From Rhodospirillaceae bacterium (lineage in GTDB: Bacteria > Pseudomonadota > Alphaproteobacteria > Thalassobaculales > Thalassobaculaceae): a stretch of DNA of 64,000 nucleotides. The stretch covers positions 186,001-250,000 of the forward strand of contig JAGYJX010000005.1 of assembly GCA_018401495.1 (NCBI GenBank), in the 5' to 3' direction. Of the stretch, positions 9,458 through 18,045 are shown piece by piece; within the stretch, counting starts at the first letter, position 1, and the number at the start of each line of letters is the position of its first letter. The position numbers were made by a program, and so were the translations under genes. The notes beneath the pieces were generated by a model. It was given only the letters and a program-made list of their open reading frames with translations, had not been told where the DNA came from and did not search any database.

Positions 9458-10252
9458 ATGAACCATCTCGACGCCCTAGAGGCCCAGAGCGTCTATATCC
9501 TGCGCGAGGCGTTCAACAAGTTCGACCGCCTCGGAATGCTGTGGTCGCTGGGCAAGGACTCCAACGTCATGCTCTGGCTGGCTCGCAAGGCATTCTTCGG
9601 GCACGTGCCGTTCCCCGCCCTGTTTTGCGACACCGGCAAGAAATTCCCGGAGATGTACGCCTTCCAGGATCGCTACTCGGTCGAGTGGGGGCTGAACTTC
9701 GTGCGGCGAGACTGCCCGCCGATCGAGGAGATCGACCCGACCCTGCCGCCGGCCGCGCGGTCGGCGGCCCGCAAGACCGAGGCGCTGAAGCGGCTGATCG
9801 CCGAGCTTGACCTGCAGGCCGTGATTGCCGGCATCCGCCGCGACGAGGAGGCGACGCGCGCCAAGGAGCGCGTCTTCAGCCCGCGAGGCGAGAACGCCGA
9901 GTGGGATTTCCGGGACCAGCCGCCGGAGTTCTGGGACCAGTTCAAGACCGATTTCGCGCCCGGCACCCACATCCGCGTTCACCCGCTGCTGCATTGGACC
10001 GAACTCGACATCTGGCTCTACATCCAGCGCGAGGGCATCCCGCTGGTGCCGCTATACTTTGCGCGGGACGGCAAGCGCTATCGCTCGCTCGGCGACATGG
10101 ACATCACCCACCCGATCAAGAGCGACGCCGACACCATCGAGAAGATCATCGCCGAGTTGCGGACCACCCGGGTGGCCGAGCGCAGCGGCCGCGCCATGGA
10201 TCACGAGAGCGAGGACGCCTTCGAGCGTCTGCGTTCCGCCGGCTACATGTAA
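9458..10252 (+). CDS. cysD: Sulfate adenylyltransferase subunit 2 (CysD)
   Basis: Small catalytic subunit of ATP sulfurylase, which with CysN forms adenosine 5'-phosphosulfate from ATP and sulfate. The PP-loop is SLGKDSNVM (residues about 30-38), and GIRRDEEATRAKERVFSPRG and HPLLHWTELDIWLYI are CysD-type blocks. ATG 9458 gives 264 residues beginning MNHLDALEAQSVYILREA, matching the family N-terminus. An in-frame ATG at 9317 would add 47 residues of non-family sequence. cysNC follows after 14 bases, so the two are an operon. The protein is shorter than enterobacterial CysD (about 300). Confidence 0.92.
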   Translation: MNHLDALEAQSVYILREAFNKFDRLGMLWSLGKDSNVMLWLARKAFFGHVPFPALFCDTGKKFPEMYAFQDRYSVEWGLNFVRRDCPPIEEIDPTLPPAARSAARKTEALKRLIAELDLQAVIAGIRRDEEATRAKERVFSPRGENAEWDFRDQPPEFWDQFKTDFAPGTHIRVHPLLHWTELDIWLYIQREGIPLVPLYFARDGKRYRSLGDMDITHPIKSDADTIEKIIAELRTTRVAERSGRAMDHESEDAFERLRSAGYM

Positions 10253-10266
10253 GGGGAAAGCGTATC

Positions 10267-12174
10267 GTGAGCATCGCCCTGTCACCCGTCGAAGCCGCCT
10301 CGCGCGAGACCGACGTGCCGCCGATGAAGCTGGTGATCGTCGGCCATGTCGATCACGGCAAGTCGACCCTGATCGGCCGCCTCCTGCACGACACCGGCTC
10401 GTTGCCGGACGGCAAGCTCGAAGCCGTGCGGGCCATGTCGGAACGCCGCGGGATGCCGATGGAGTGGGCGTTCGTGCTGGACGCGCTGCAGGCCGAGCGT
10501 GACCAGGGCATCACCATCGACACCACCCAGATCTTCTTCAAGTCGGCGCGGCGGCCCTACGTCATCATCGACGCGCCGGGCCACAAGGAGTTCCTGAAGA
10601 ACATGGTCTCCGGGGCGGCGTCGGCCGACGCCGCGATCCTGGTGGTCGACGCCAAGGACGGCGTCCAGGAGCAGACCCGCCGGCACGGCTACATCCTCCA
10701 CCTCCTCGGCCTCGACCGGGTGGTGGTGGCGGTCAACAAGATGGATCTGGTCGACCACGACGAAGCCCGGTTCCGCGAGGTGGCGGAAGAGGTTCGCCAC
10801 TATCTTGCCGGCATGGGCATCACGCCGGCCCACGTCCTGCCGGTTTCGGCGCGCCACGGCGACGGCCTGGCCGCCGCGTCCGACCGCATGCCGTGGTTCG
10901 AAGGTCCCACGCTGCTCGCTGCACTCGACGAGCTTGCACCCAAGCCGATGCCGGTCGAGTTGCCGCTGCGGTTCCCGATCCAGGACGTCTACAAGTTCGA
11001 CGAGCGCCGGATCCTCGCCGGGCGCATCGAGAGCGGCCGGCTGCACGTCGGCGACCTGCTGCTGTTCAGCCCGAGCAACACCACCGCGCGGGTGAAATCG
11101 ATCGAGGCCTGGTCGGTCGGGGGGCCGGTGCTCTCGGCCTCGGCGGGGCAGTCGATCGGCGTGACGCTCGACGACCAGCTGTTCGTCGAGCGTGGCCATG
11201 TCGCCTCGCACCGGGCCGACCCGCCGGTCGAGACCAACGTGTTCCGCGCCCGGATCTTCTGGCTCGGCCGGGCGCCGCTGGAAGTCGGCCGGCGCTACAA
11301 GCTCAAGCTCGCGACCATGGAGCACACCGTCGAGGTGCAGGCCATCGAGCGCGCCATCGACGTCTCCGACCTGTCGGAACGCCCGGCCGACCGGATCGAG
11401 CGCAACGAGGTCGGCGAGGTCATCCTGAGGGCCCGCGCCAAGCTGGCGCTCGACCCGTTCGTCGACAACCCGCGCCTCGGCCGGTTCGTCCTGATCGACG
11501 GCTACGACATGGCGGGCGGCGGCCTGGTGTCGATGGACGGTTTTCCGAACCAGCGGCTTCGCAACGAACCGACCTCGCAGAACATCACCGCCGTCGAGCA
11601 TCGGGTCACCACCGCGGCGCGCTGGCAGGCCAACGGCCACAAGAGCGGCGTGCTCTGGCTGACCGGACTGTCCGGGGCCGGCAAGTCGACGCTGGCGGTG
11701 GAACTGGAACAGGCGCTGTTCCGCAAGGGCTGGCAGGCCTACGTCCTGGACGGCGACAACATCCGTTTCGGGCTGTCCGCCGATCTCGGGTTCGCGCCCG
11801 AGGACCGCGCCGAGAACATCCGGCGTGTCGGCGAGGTGGCGGCGCTGTTCGCGCGCGCCGGCGTGCTGGTGATCACGGCCTTCATCTCGCCGTACCGCGA
11901 GGACCGCGACCGGGCCCGCGCGGTGGCGCCCGAGCTGTTCCACGAGGTCTACGTCAAGGCCGACCTGGCGGTGTGCGAGACCCGCGATCCGAAGGGGCTC
12001 TACAAGAAGGCGCGCAAGGGCGAGATTGCCGAGTTCACCGGCATTTCGGCACCCTACGAAGCCCCGTCGGCCGCCGAACTGGAGGTCGATACCGGCACGA
12101 TGTCGCTCGGCGAGTCGGTCGAGCGCCTGCTGGCCTACGTGGAAGCCAATTTCGGCAGCGATGGCCGGGAGTGA
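10267..12174 (+). CDS. cysNC: Bifunctional sulfate adenylyltransferase subunit 1 / adenylylsulfate kinase (CysN-CysC fusion)
   Basis: A fusion of about 635 residues. Residues 1 to about 440 are the EF-Tu-like GTPase CysN, with Walker A GHVDHGKST (26-34), DAPGHKEF and NKMDLVD. From about 455 comes the APS kinase CysC, with P-loop GLSGAGKST and the Ser-containing FISPYREDRDRAR loop. The first half drives APS synthesis with GTP hydrolysis and the second phosphorylates APS to PAPS. The start is GTG 10267 behind AGGGGAAAG. The fused arrangement is common in alphaproteobacteria. It follows cysD and is followed closely by a GNAT gene. Confidence 0.95.
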   Translation: MSIALSPVEAASRETDVPPMKLVIVGHVDHGKSTLIGRLLHDTGSLPDGKLEAVRAMSERRGMPMEWAFVLDALQAERDQGITIDTTQIFFKSARRPYVIIDAPGHKEFLKNMVSGAASADAAILVVDAKDGVQEQTRRHGYILHLLGLDRVVVAVNKMDLVDHDEARFREVAEEVRHYLAGMGITPAHVLPVSARHGDGLAAASDRMPWFEGPTLLAALDELAPKPMPVELPLRFPIQDVYKFDERRILAGRIESGRLHVGDLLLFSPSNTTARVKSIEAWSVGGPVLSASAGQSIGVTLDDQLFVERGHVASHRADPPVETNVFRARIFWLGRAPLEVGRRYKLKLATMEHTVEVQAIERAIDVSDLSERPADRIERNEVGEVILRARAKLALDPFVDNPRLGRFVLIDGYDMAGGGLVSMDGFPNQRLRNEPTSQNITAVEHRVTTAARWQANGHKSGVLWLTGLSGAGKSTLAVELEQALFRKGWQAYVLDGDNIRFGLSADLGFAPEDRAENIRRVGEVAALFARAGVLVITAFISPYREDRDRARAVAPELFHEVYVKADLAVCETRDPKGLYKKARKGEIAEFTGISAPYEAPSAAELEVDTGTMSLGESVERLLAYVEANFGSDGRE

Positions 12175-12184
12175 CGGTGAACGC

Positions 12185-12619
12185 ATGACAGCCACGGTCG
12201 TCGTCACCGTCCTCGAAGACGACGGTGACGCAGGTTTCGCGAAGGCCAAGGAGCGGGTGCTGGACTGGCTTGACGACCACGCTCGGATCGCGGGCGTGGT
12301 GTTCGCGGCCCGTCCGTTCGCCTTGACCGCTTCGCGTGACGGCCAGCCCGTCGGCGGGCTGATCGGTTCGACCAACCTCGGCTGGCTGCACGTGCAGCTT
12401 CTGGCGGTGGCTCCCGAGGCGCGTCGGCAGGGGGTCGGGGCGGCCCTGCTGGACGCGGCGGAGGGGCTGGCCCGACGGCATGGTTGCCATGCCGCCTGGC
12501 TCGACACCTACCAGCACCAGGGCCCCGATTACTATCCGCGGCTCGGCTGGCGGATGTTCGGCGAGCTGCCCGACTATCCGATCGGCGGCGTCCGGAGGTT
12601 CTACCGCAAGACGCTGTAG
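12185..12619 (+). CDS. GNAT-family N-acetyltransferase
   Basis: GNAT acetyltransferase of about 144 residues. The acetyl-CoA binding motif A is LLAVAPEARRQGVGAALL, and the C-terminal strand YYPRLGWRMFGELPDYPIGG resembles members acting on small molecules. The ATG at 12185 lies 10 bases after the cysNC stop, so it is probably the last gene of the sulfate-activation operon. A direct role in sulfur metabolism is not evident and the substrate is unknown. Confidence 0.88.
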   Translation: MTATVVVTVLEDDGDAGFAKAKERVLDWLDDHARIAGVVFAARPFALTASRDGQPVGGLIGSTNLGWLHVQLLAVAPEARRQGVGAALLDAAEGLARRHGCHAAWLDTYQHQGPDYYPRLGWRMFGELPDYPIGGVRRFYRKTL

Positions 12620-12644
12620 CGTCGACCGGCCGTCGACCGCGGCG

Positions 12645-12803
12645 TCACAGGCGGCCGGTCAGCAACAGCACGATCACGATGATCAGCAGCACGCCCACGA
12701 CGCCGCCGGGGCCGTAGCCCCAGCCCCGGCTGTGCGGCCAGGCGGGTATCGCGCCGACCAGGATCAGGATCAGGATGATCAGCAGAATCGTGCCGAGAGA
12801 CAT
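12645..12803 (-). CDS. DUF3309 family small membrane protein
   Basis: A 52-residue protein with two hydrophobic helices flanking WPHSRGWGYGPGG, the hallmark of DUF3309, a family of tiny predicted inner-membrane proteins widespread in alphaproteobacteria. ATG 12803 follows a GGAGG-like sequence on the coding strand. A GGAAC-N17-GGTT sequence lies about 80-100 bases upstream and resembles an EcfG stress promoter. Molecular function is unknown. Confidence 0.88.
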   Translation of the reverse strand: MSLGTILLIILILILVGAIPAWPHSRGWGYGPGGVVGVLLIIVIVLLLTGRL

Positions 12804-12880
12804 GACGGGCCTCCCTTGATCCGAGGCTGCGGGGGCCGGCACGCGGAGTCCGGCCACGGCGCGAGCGTCGTCACTCGTAC

Positions 12881-12906
12881 AACCCCGCTCGGCGACCGGC
12901 AGTTCC
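12881..12906 (-). promoter_or_regulatory. EcfG-like promoter candidate upstream of the DUF3309 gene
   Basis: On the minus strand, GGAAC (12906-12902), a 17-base spacer, then GGTT (12884-12881). This differs by one base from the GGAAC-N16/17-CGTT general-stress consensus. It would start transcription roughly 70 bases before the DUF3309 ATG. The -35 box abuts the stop codon of the quinone oxidoreductase gene. The one mismatch leaves real doubt. Confidence 0.35.
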
Positions 12907-13881
12907 CTATACCGTCAGCACCACCTTGCCCTTGGCGGCGCGCCCGCTCAGCACCGCCAGGGCCTCGCGCGCCCGTTCCAATGGGAACGTGGCGCTGATC
13001 ACCGGGCTGATCCGTCCCTCGGCGTGCAGGGCGAACAGTCTGCGGAAGTTCTCGGCGTCGAGCTCCGGCTCGTTGCGCCGGAACTGGCCCCAGAACACCC
13101 CGACCACCGAGCAGCCCTTCAGCAGCGTCAGGTTGGCCGGGATCCTGGGGATCTCGCCGCTCGCGAAACCGACCACCAGGTAGCGGCCGTTCCACGCCAT
13201 CGAGCGCAGCGACGGGTCCAGCAGGTCGCCACCGACCGGGTCGTAGACCACGTCGACCCCGCGCCCGCCGGTCAGCTCCTTCAGGCGGTCGCGGTAGCCG
13301 TCCTCGGTGTAGTTCACGGTCTCGTCGGCGCCCTGCGCGCGGGCGAAGGCCAGCTTGTCGGCGCTGCCGGCCGCCGCGATCACGCGCGCGCCCAGCGCCT
13401 TGGCGATCTGGATGGCGGCAACCCCGACGCCGCCGGCCGCTCCCAGCACCAGCACCGTCTCGCCCGGCGCCAGGGCGGCGCGCTGCACCAGCGCGTGGTA
13501 GGACGTGCCGTAGGTCAGCGCGAAGCCGGCGGCCGTCACCTCGTCCATGCTCTCCGGGCGGTGCAGCAGACGGTCGGCGGTGGTGACCACCTCCTCGGCG
13601 AAGCCGCCCCACAAGGTGGTCGCGATCACCGCATCGCCGACCCGGAAGCCCTCGACCGCCGCGCCGACCTCGACGACCGTTCCCGAAACCTCGCCGCCCG
13701 GCGCGAACGGCGGCTCCGGCTTGAACTGGTATTTGCCCTGGACGATCAGCACGTCGGGGAAGTTGACGCCGCAGGCGGCCACCCGCAGGCGCACCTCGCC
13801 CGGCGCCAGCGCCGGGCTCGGCAACTCCCCCATCGCCAGATCGTCGACCGGCCCGTAGGCCCTGCACAGCATCGCCCGCAT
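12907..13881 (-). CDS. NADPH:quinone oxidoreductase (zinc-independent MDR family)
   Basis: A quinone oxidoreductase of 324 residues in the medium-chain dehydrogenase/reductase superfamily. It has the catalytic-domain entry CGVNFPDVLIVQGKYQ, the NADP-binding motif VLGAAGGVGVAAIQIAKALG (residues about 145-165) and YDPVGG. The Cys/His zinc ligands of alcohol dehydrogenases are absent, as expected. It reduces quinones or enones using NADPH in the cytosol. ATG 13881 sits 20 bases after the stop of the Fe-S regulator gene, so the two form an operon. A redox-stress role under that regulator is likely (inference). Confidence 0.93.
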   Translation of the reverse strand: MRAMLCRAYGPVDDLAMGELPSPALAPGEVRLRVAACGVNFPDVLIVQGKYQFKPEPPFAPGGEVSGTVVEVGAAVEGFRVGDAVIATTLWGGFAEEVVTTADRLLHRPESMDEVTAAGFALTYGTSYHALVQRAALAPGETVLVLGAAGGVGVAAIQIAKALGARVIAAAGSADKLAFARAQGADETVNYTEDGYRDRLKELTGGRGVDVVYDPVGGDLLDPSLRSMAWNGRYLVVGFASGEIPRIPANLTLLKGCSVVGVFWGQFRRNEPELDAENFRRLFALHAEGRISPVISATFPLERAREALAVLSGRAAKGKVVLTV

Positions 13882-13901
13882 GATGGTCTCCCGGTGGATG
13901 G

Positions 13902-14534
13902 TCAGAGGCCGGTCGGCGTCACGCGGTAGGCGCAGCGCCTGGCCCCGGCCAGGATGTGGTCGGTTCGCTCGACCCGGGCGCCGTCGCCCAGCACGTCCCG
14001 GAAGATCGCCAGTTCCGACCGGCAAAGGGTGCGACAGGCGGTGGCGGCGGCGCAGACCGGGCAGTGGTTCTCGACCAGGGTGAGCGTGCCGTCGTCCTCC
14101 GCCCGCCACTCGGCCATGTAACCCTCGCGGTCGCGGAGTTCGGCAAGCCGCGCGACCTTGGCCGACAGCGACGGCGCGTCGGCGGTGGCGGCGCGGTAGG
14201 CAGCGCGCTGCTCGGCCTCGCGGCGGGCGATCAGCCGGTCGAGCCCCTCCGCGCCGAACTCGGCCACCACCGCGTCAAGCAGGCTCACCGTAAGATCGGA
14301 ATGGCGGTCGGGAAAGCGCGCGTGGCCGGCCGCCGACAGCCGCCAGAACCGCTTCGGCCGGCCGCGTCCTTCGCGCCGGTCCTCGTAGACGACCAGGCCG
14401 TCCGCCTCGGCCTTCACCAGCAGTTGCCGCACCGCCTCGGAGGTGACGCCGAAGGCAGTCCCGAGTTCGGCGATGACCTGCGGCCCGCGGGTCTTGAGGC
14501 GGAACAGGATGCGGTCGGTGGTGGTGTCGGCCAT
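13902..14534 (-). CDS. SufR-like Fe-S cluster transcriptional regulator (COG2345 type)
   Basis: A regulator of 210 residues. A winged HTH (residues about 5-60, VIAELGTAFGVTSEAVRQLL and the wing EGRGRPKRFWRLS) is followed by a C-terminal cysteine region, ENHCPVCAAATACRTLC, and later GARRCAYRV. This matches the cluster-binding layout of SufR-type repressors, where an Fe-S cluster controls DNA binding. It is the first gene of an operon with quinone oxidoreductase and is divergent from an MFS exporter. Two CAAG-N6-CTTG dyads lie in the shared upstream region and are the obvious operators. The ligand could be an oxidant or cluster status. Confidence 0.85.
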   Translation of the reverse strand: MADTTTDRILFRLKTRGPQVIAELGTAFGVTSEAVRQLLVKAEADGLVVYEDRREGRGRPKRFWRLSAAGHARFPDRHSDLTVSLLDAVVAEFGAEGLDRLIARREAEQRAAYRAATADAPSLSAKVARLAELRDREGYMAEWRAEDDGTLTLVENHCPVCAAATACRTLCRSELAIFRDVLGDGARVERTDHILAGARRCAYRVTPTGL

Positions 14535-14559
14535 GGCACCTCCGGGACGGGATCACGGT

Positions 14560-14631
14560 ATACCAAGGGCAGCCTTGTCGAACCAGCCCACGGATGACCG
14601 ACCCGAGCGATATAACAAGAACAGACTTGTC
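14560..14631. promoter_or_regulatory. Two SufR-type operator dyads between the regulator and the MFS gene
   Basis: Two copies of TATA(C/A)CAAG-N6-CTTGTC occur, with CAAG-N6-CTTG cores at 14564-14577 and 14616-14629. Their centres are 52 bases apart, close to five helical turns. Each dyad overlaps a TATA-like hexamer (TATACC, TATAAC) that could be a -10 box. The architecture resembles the CAAC-N6-GTTG site known for cyanobacterial SufR, and the adjacent gene encodes a SufR-like protein. They lie 30 bases upstream of the regulator ATG and 70 bases upstream of the MFS ATG. Confidence 0.7.
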
Positions 14632-14698
14632 ATACCGCCCGGGCGCCACCACCATCGCTTCAATCGGCGGCAAGCCGAACCTTCAGGAGGACGCCCGG

Positions 14699-16107
14699 AT
14701 GGCCGGCGCGAGCGCGCGCGACGCCGAGGAGAAGGAGCTGGGCTGGATCGAGCTGATCGGCCCGGCCTACCGGCTCGCGACCGTCACGCTCGGCCTCAGC
14801 ATCATGCTGCACGCCGTGAACTTCTTCATCTTCGCCACCCTGGCGCCGTCGGTGATCGCCGACCTCGGCGAGCTCGAGCGGCTGCACTGGGCGACCACGC
14901 TGTTCGTGGTGGCGTCGATCGTCGGGTCCGCCGCCGGCGGCCGGGTCCGCGCCCGGATCGGCGCCGCGCAACGCCCTGACGCTGGCGATCCTCGGGTTCG
15001 CCGTCGGCGCCGCCGGCGTCGGTGTCGCGCCCGACATGACCATGGTGCTGGTCGCCCGCACCGTGCAGGGCGCGGCCTCGGGCCTGCTGCTGGCCAGCGC
15101 TCACGGGCTGGTGCGCGATCTGTTCCCGGCGTCGAGCTGGGCGCGGATCTTCGCGGCGATCTCGGCGGTCTGGGGCGTGGCAGCCCTTGCCGGCCCCCTC
15201 GCGGGCGGGGTGTTCGCGGCCCTCGGCGAATGGCGCTACGGCTTCCTGGCGATGCTGCCGGTCTGCCTGGTGCTCTACCTGGCGGTGCTGCGCACGGTGC
15301 CGGCGGGCGGCGGCAGCGGCGTGTCCGGGTCGGTGGCGCCGGTCCTGCGGCTGGCCCTGATCGGCGGCGCCGCGCTGGCGATCGGCGGCGCCGGGCACGG
15401 CGACGACGGCCGCACCGTGGCCCTGGTCGCGCTGGCGGCGGCGCTGCTGCTCGGCGCCATCGCCTGGGAGCGACGCTCGGCGGAGCCGCTGTTCCCGCAC
15501 GGCATGTTCCGGCCGGGCACCGTGCTGGGCGGCGGCGTCATGTTCGTGTTCTTCATCTCGTTCGGGACCTCGGCCACGGCGATCTACGCGCCCTACTTCC
15601 TGACGGCGCTGCACGCCGTGCCGCCGCTGGCGACCGGCTACGTCGTCACCGCCCAGTCGATGTGCTGGACGATCGCGGCGCTGCTGGTGGCCGGCCTGGT
15701 CGGCGCCCGCGCCAGCCTGACCACCGCCGCCGGCCCGCTGGTGACGGCGAGCCGGATGCCTCGGCGCGGCGGTGTTCGTGCCGTACGGGCCGCTGTGGGC
15801 GGCCATCGCCGCGATCATGCTGATCGGCTTCGGCATCGGCATGGCCTGGGGCCAGGTGGCCAAGCGCATCTTCGACGACGCCGGCGAGACCGACCGCGAC
15901 CGGGTGACCAGCGTGATCCCGACCACCCAGGCGCTCGGCATCGCCTTCGGCTCCGCCGCCGCCGGCATGGTCGCCGACCGCGCCGGCCTCAGCGGCACGC
16001 CGCCGCCGGCGGTGATCGCCGAGGCGGCGCGCCTGATCTACCTGGCCCTCCTGCCGGCGGTGGCGCTGGCGTTCGCGGGCGCGCTGCGCAACGCCTACGG
16101 GCGCTGA
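14699..16107 (+). pseudogene. MFS drug-exporter-family transporter, two frameshifts
   Basis: Major facilitator with about 12-14 helices, recognisable across three frames. The first frame covers the N-terminus to GGRVRARIGA (about 14965). The second runs from NALTLAILGF through LVGARASLTT (about 15750). The third runs from FVPYGPLWAAIAAIML to the stop at 16107. ATG 14699 has AGGAGG nine bases upstream. The whole gives about 470 residues, a normal EmrB/QacA-type length. It is divergent from the SufR-like regulator and shares its operator region, so it may export a redox-active compound. As written it would not be translated intact. Confidence 0.8.
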
Positions 16108-16152
16108 GGACACTTGCCGAGCGGTGCCAGCCTGGGTCGCCGCTGACCGACA

Positions 16153-16177
16153 GGAACCAAATCGATCGTCGTCCGTT
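16153..16177 (+). promoter_or_regulatory. Consensus EcfG (general stress sigma) promoter
   Basis: GGAAC at 16153-16157, a 16-base spacer and CGTT at 16174-16177 match the alphaproteobacterial EcfG promoter consensus exactly. The predicted start, near 16184, would give a leader of about 78 bases before the lipoprotein ATG at 16262. Confidence 0.65.
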
Positions 16178-16261
16178 CGAACAGAAGGCTTCACTGACGT
16201 GACAGCGATCGCTGGTGTACTGGAACCCACCTGCGCGCCGAAGACAGCAGGAGAACATTCC

Positions 16262-16441
16262 ATGCCCAGGGCCCCGCTCGTCTTGTGCGCCTCCGCTCTG
16301 CTCTTGATGACCCTGCCGGCCTGCGGCTCGTTGTCGGAGCACGACAGGTACGCCATCGAGCCTTACTTCGACAACGTCTACCAGACCGCCCCGCAATACG
16401 GCGACAACATGTTCCACGACGGCGGCCCCCGTCGCCGGTGA
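16262..16441 (+). CDS. Small lipoprotein
   Basis: A 59-residue protein with an N-terminal signal (LVLCASALLLMTLPAC) ending in a lipobox, LPAC, so Cys21 would be lipidated and the remaining 39 residues exposed in the periplasm. AGGAG precedes ATG 16262. The mature part is polar and aromatic (IEPYFDNVYQTAPQYGDN) and has no known domain. A perfect EcfG-type promoter lies upstream, suggesting a stress-induced envelope protein. It is convergent with the DNA ligase gene. Confidence 0.75.
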   Translation: MPRAPLVLCASALLLMTLPACGSLSEHDRYAIEPYFDNVYQTAPQYGDNMFHDGGPRRR

Positions 16442-16461
16442 TTGGCGCGGACAGGGGCTGG

Positions 16462-18045
16462 TCAGACGATCAGGCCTTCCAACGTCTCCAGGCGGTCGGC
16501 GTCCGCAGCGGGCTTGTCCCAGCGGATCCGGGCTATCCGCGGAAACCGCATGGCGACGCCGGATTTGTGGCGGGGGAGCGGTGGACGCTGTCGAACGCCA
16601 CCTCGAACACCAGGGCGTGCTCGACCTCGCGGACCGGTCCGAAGCGGTTGACCGTGTGGTCGCGCACCCATTTGTCGATCAGCTTCAGTTCGTCATCGGT
16701 GAAGCCGAAATACGCCTTGCCGACCGGTACCAGTTCCGGCGCCCCGGTGTCGCGGATGCGCGCGCCAGGCGCCGAAGGTGTAGTCGGAGTAGAAGCTGCT
16801 TCGCTTGCCGTGGCCGCGCTGGGCGTACATCAGCACCGCGTCGACGGTCAGCGGCCCGCGCTTCCACTTGTACCAGAGGCCCTTGGGACGGCCGGCGACG
16901 TAGGGCGCGTCGCGGCGCTTCAGCATCAGCCCCTCGGTCGCGCCCGATCGGGCGTCGGCGCGCATCCGCTCCAGCTCGCCGCGGTCGGCGAAGTCGACCA
17001 GTTCCGACAGATCCATGCGCCGCGGCGCCTCGCGCGCGACGAACGCCTCCAGCCGGGCGCGCCGCTCGGTCAGCGGCAGGGCGCGTAGATCCTCGGCGCC
17101 GTCGAACAGGATGTCGTACAGCCGCACGAACGCCGGATGCTTGCGCAGGGTGGCGGCGGTGACGGTCTTGCGGTTGAGGCGCTGCTGCAGGTCGTTGAAC
17201 GGCCGGACCTCGCCGTCCAGCACCACCAGCAGTTCGCCGTCCAGCACCGCCTCGAAGGTCACGTGGTCGAGCACGTCCGGGAACGCGCCGCCGATGTCGT
17301 CGCCGGTGCGCGAGTACAGCCGCGCCTCGCCCGCCGCGCGCGCGATCTGCACCCGGATGCCGTCCCACTTCCACTCGGCGAGGAAGGCGCCGAAGTCGAG
17401 CGCCGCGACCTCGGCGTCCTCGAGCGGATGCGCCAGCATCGGCGAGCGGAACACCGGCTTGTCCTCGGGGTCCGGGCGCGGCGCTCTGCCGTCGAGCCAG
17501 GCGAACAGCTCGCCATAGGGCGGCTCCAGCCCGTGCCAGACCTCCTCGATCTCGGCCGCGTCGACCTGCCCGTACTCGGCGAGCGCCACCTTGGCGAGGC
17601 GCGCCGACACGCCGACCCGCAGGCCGCCGGTGATCAGTTTCAGCAGCGCCCAGCGCCCGGTGGCGTCGAGCGGATCGAGCCACTCCTCGATGACGTCGGG
17701 GGCGTCGGCGCGGGCGGTGGCGCGCAGCCGCTCGACCACCTCGCCCAAGGTCGGCCAGGCCCGGTTGGTGCGCCGCTCGGGCCAGATCAGCGCCGTGGTC
17801 TCGGCCAGGTCGCCCACGTAGTCGTAGGACCAGCCGAACAGCACCGGGTCGACCCGGCGCATGGCGAGTTCGCGGATCGCGCCCGCCTTGACGCCCGGGA
17901 AGGTCAGGCCGCCGGTCAGCGCGGCGAGCGCCCAGCCCCGGTCCGGATCCGGGGCGTGGCGGAAGTAGTCGACGATCAGCGCCAGCTTGGTGTTGCGCGC
18001 TGGCGTGAAGATCAGGCGATCCAGCAGTTGCGAGAACGGCGTCAT
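16462..18045 (-). pseudogene. ATP-dependent DNA ligase (ligase-associated cluster type), frameshifted near the 3' end
   Basis: ATP-dependent ligase of the kind paired with an exonuclease in proteobacteria. An N-terminal domain (LIVDYFRHAPDPDRGWALAA) precedes the adenylation motif EWKWDGIR, whose Lys takes AMP. Then come SRTGDDIG, LDGELLV and LKRRDAPYV, and an OB-fold around YKWKRGPLTVDAVLMYAQ. After FGAWR the frame slips near 16757 and again near 16585. The corrected end contains RHKSGVAMRFPRIARIRW and stops at 16462. ATG 18045 overlaps the exonuclease stop (ATGA). Full length would be about 525 residues. Confidence 0.85.
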
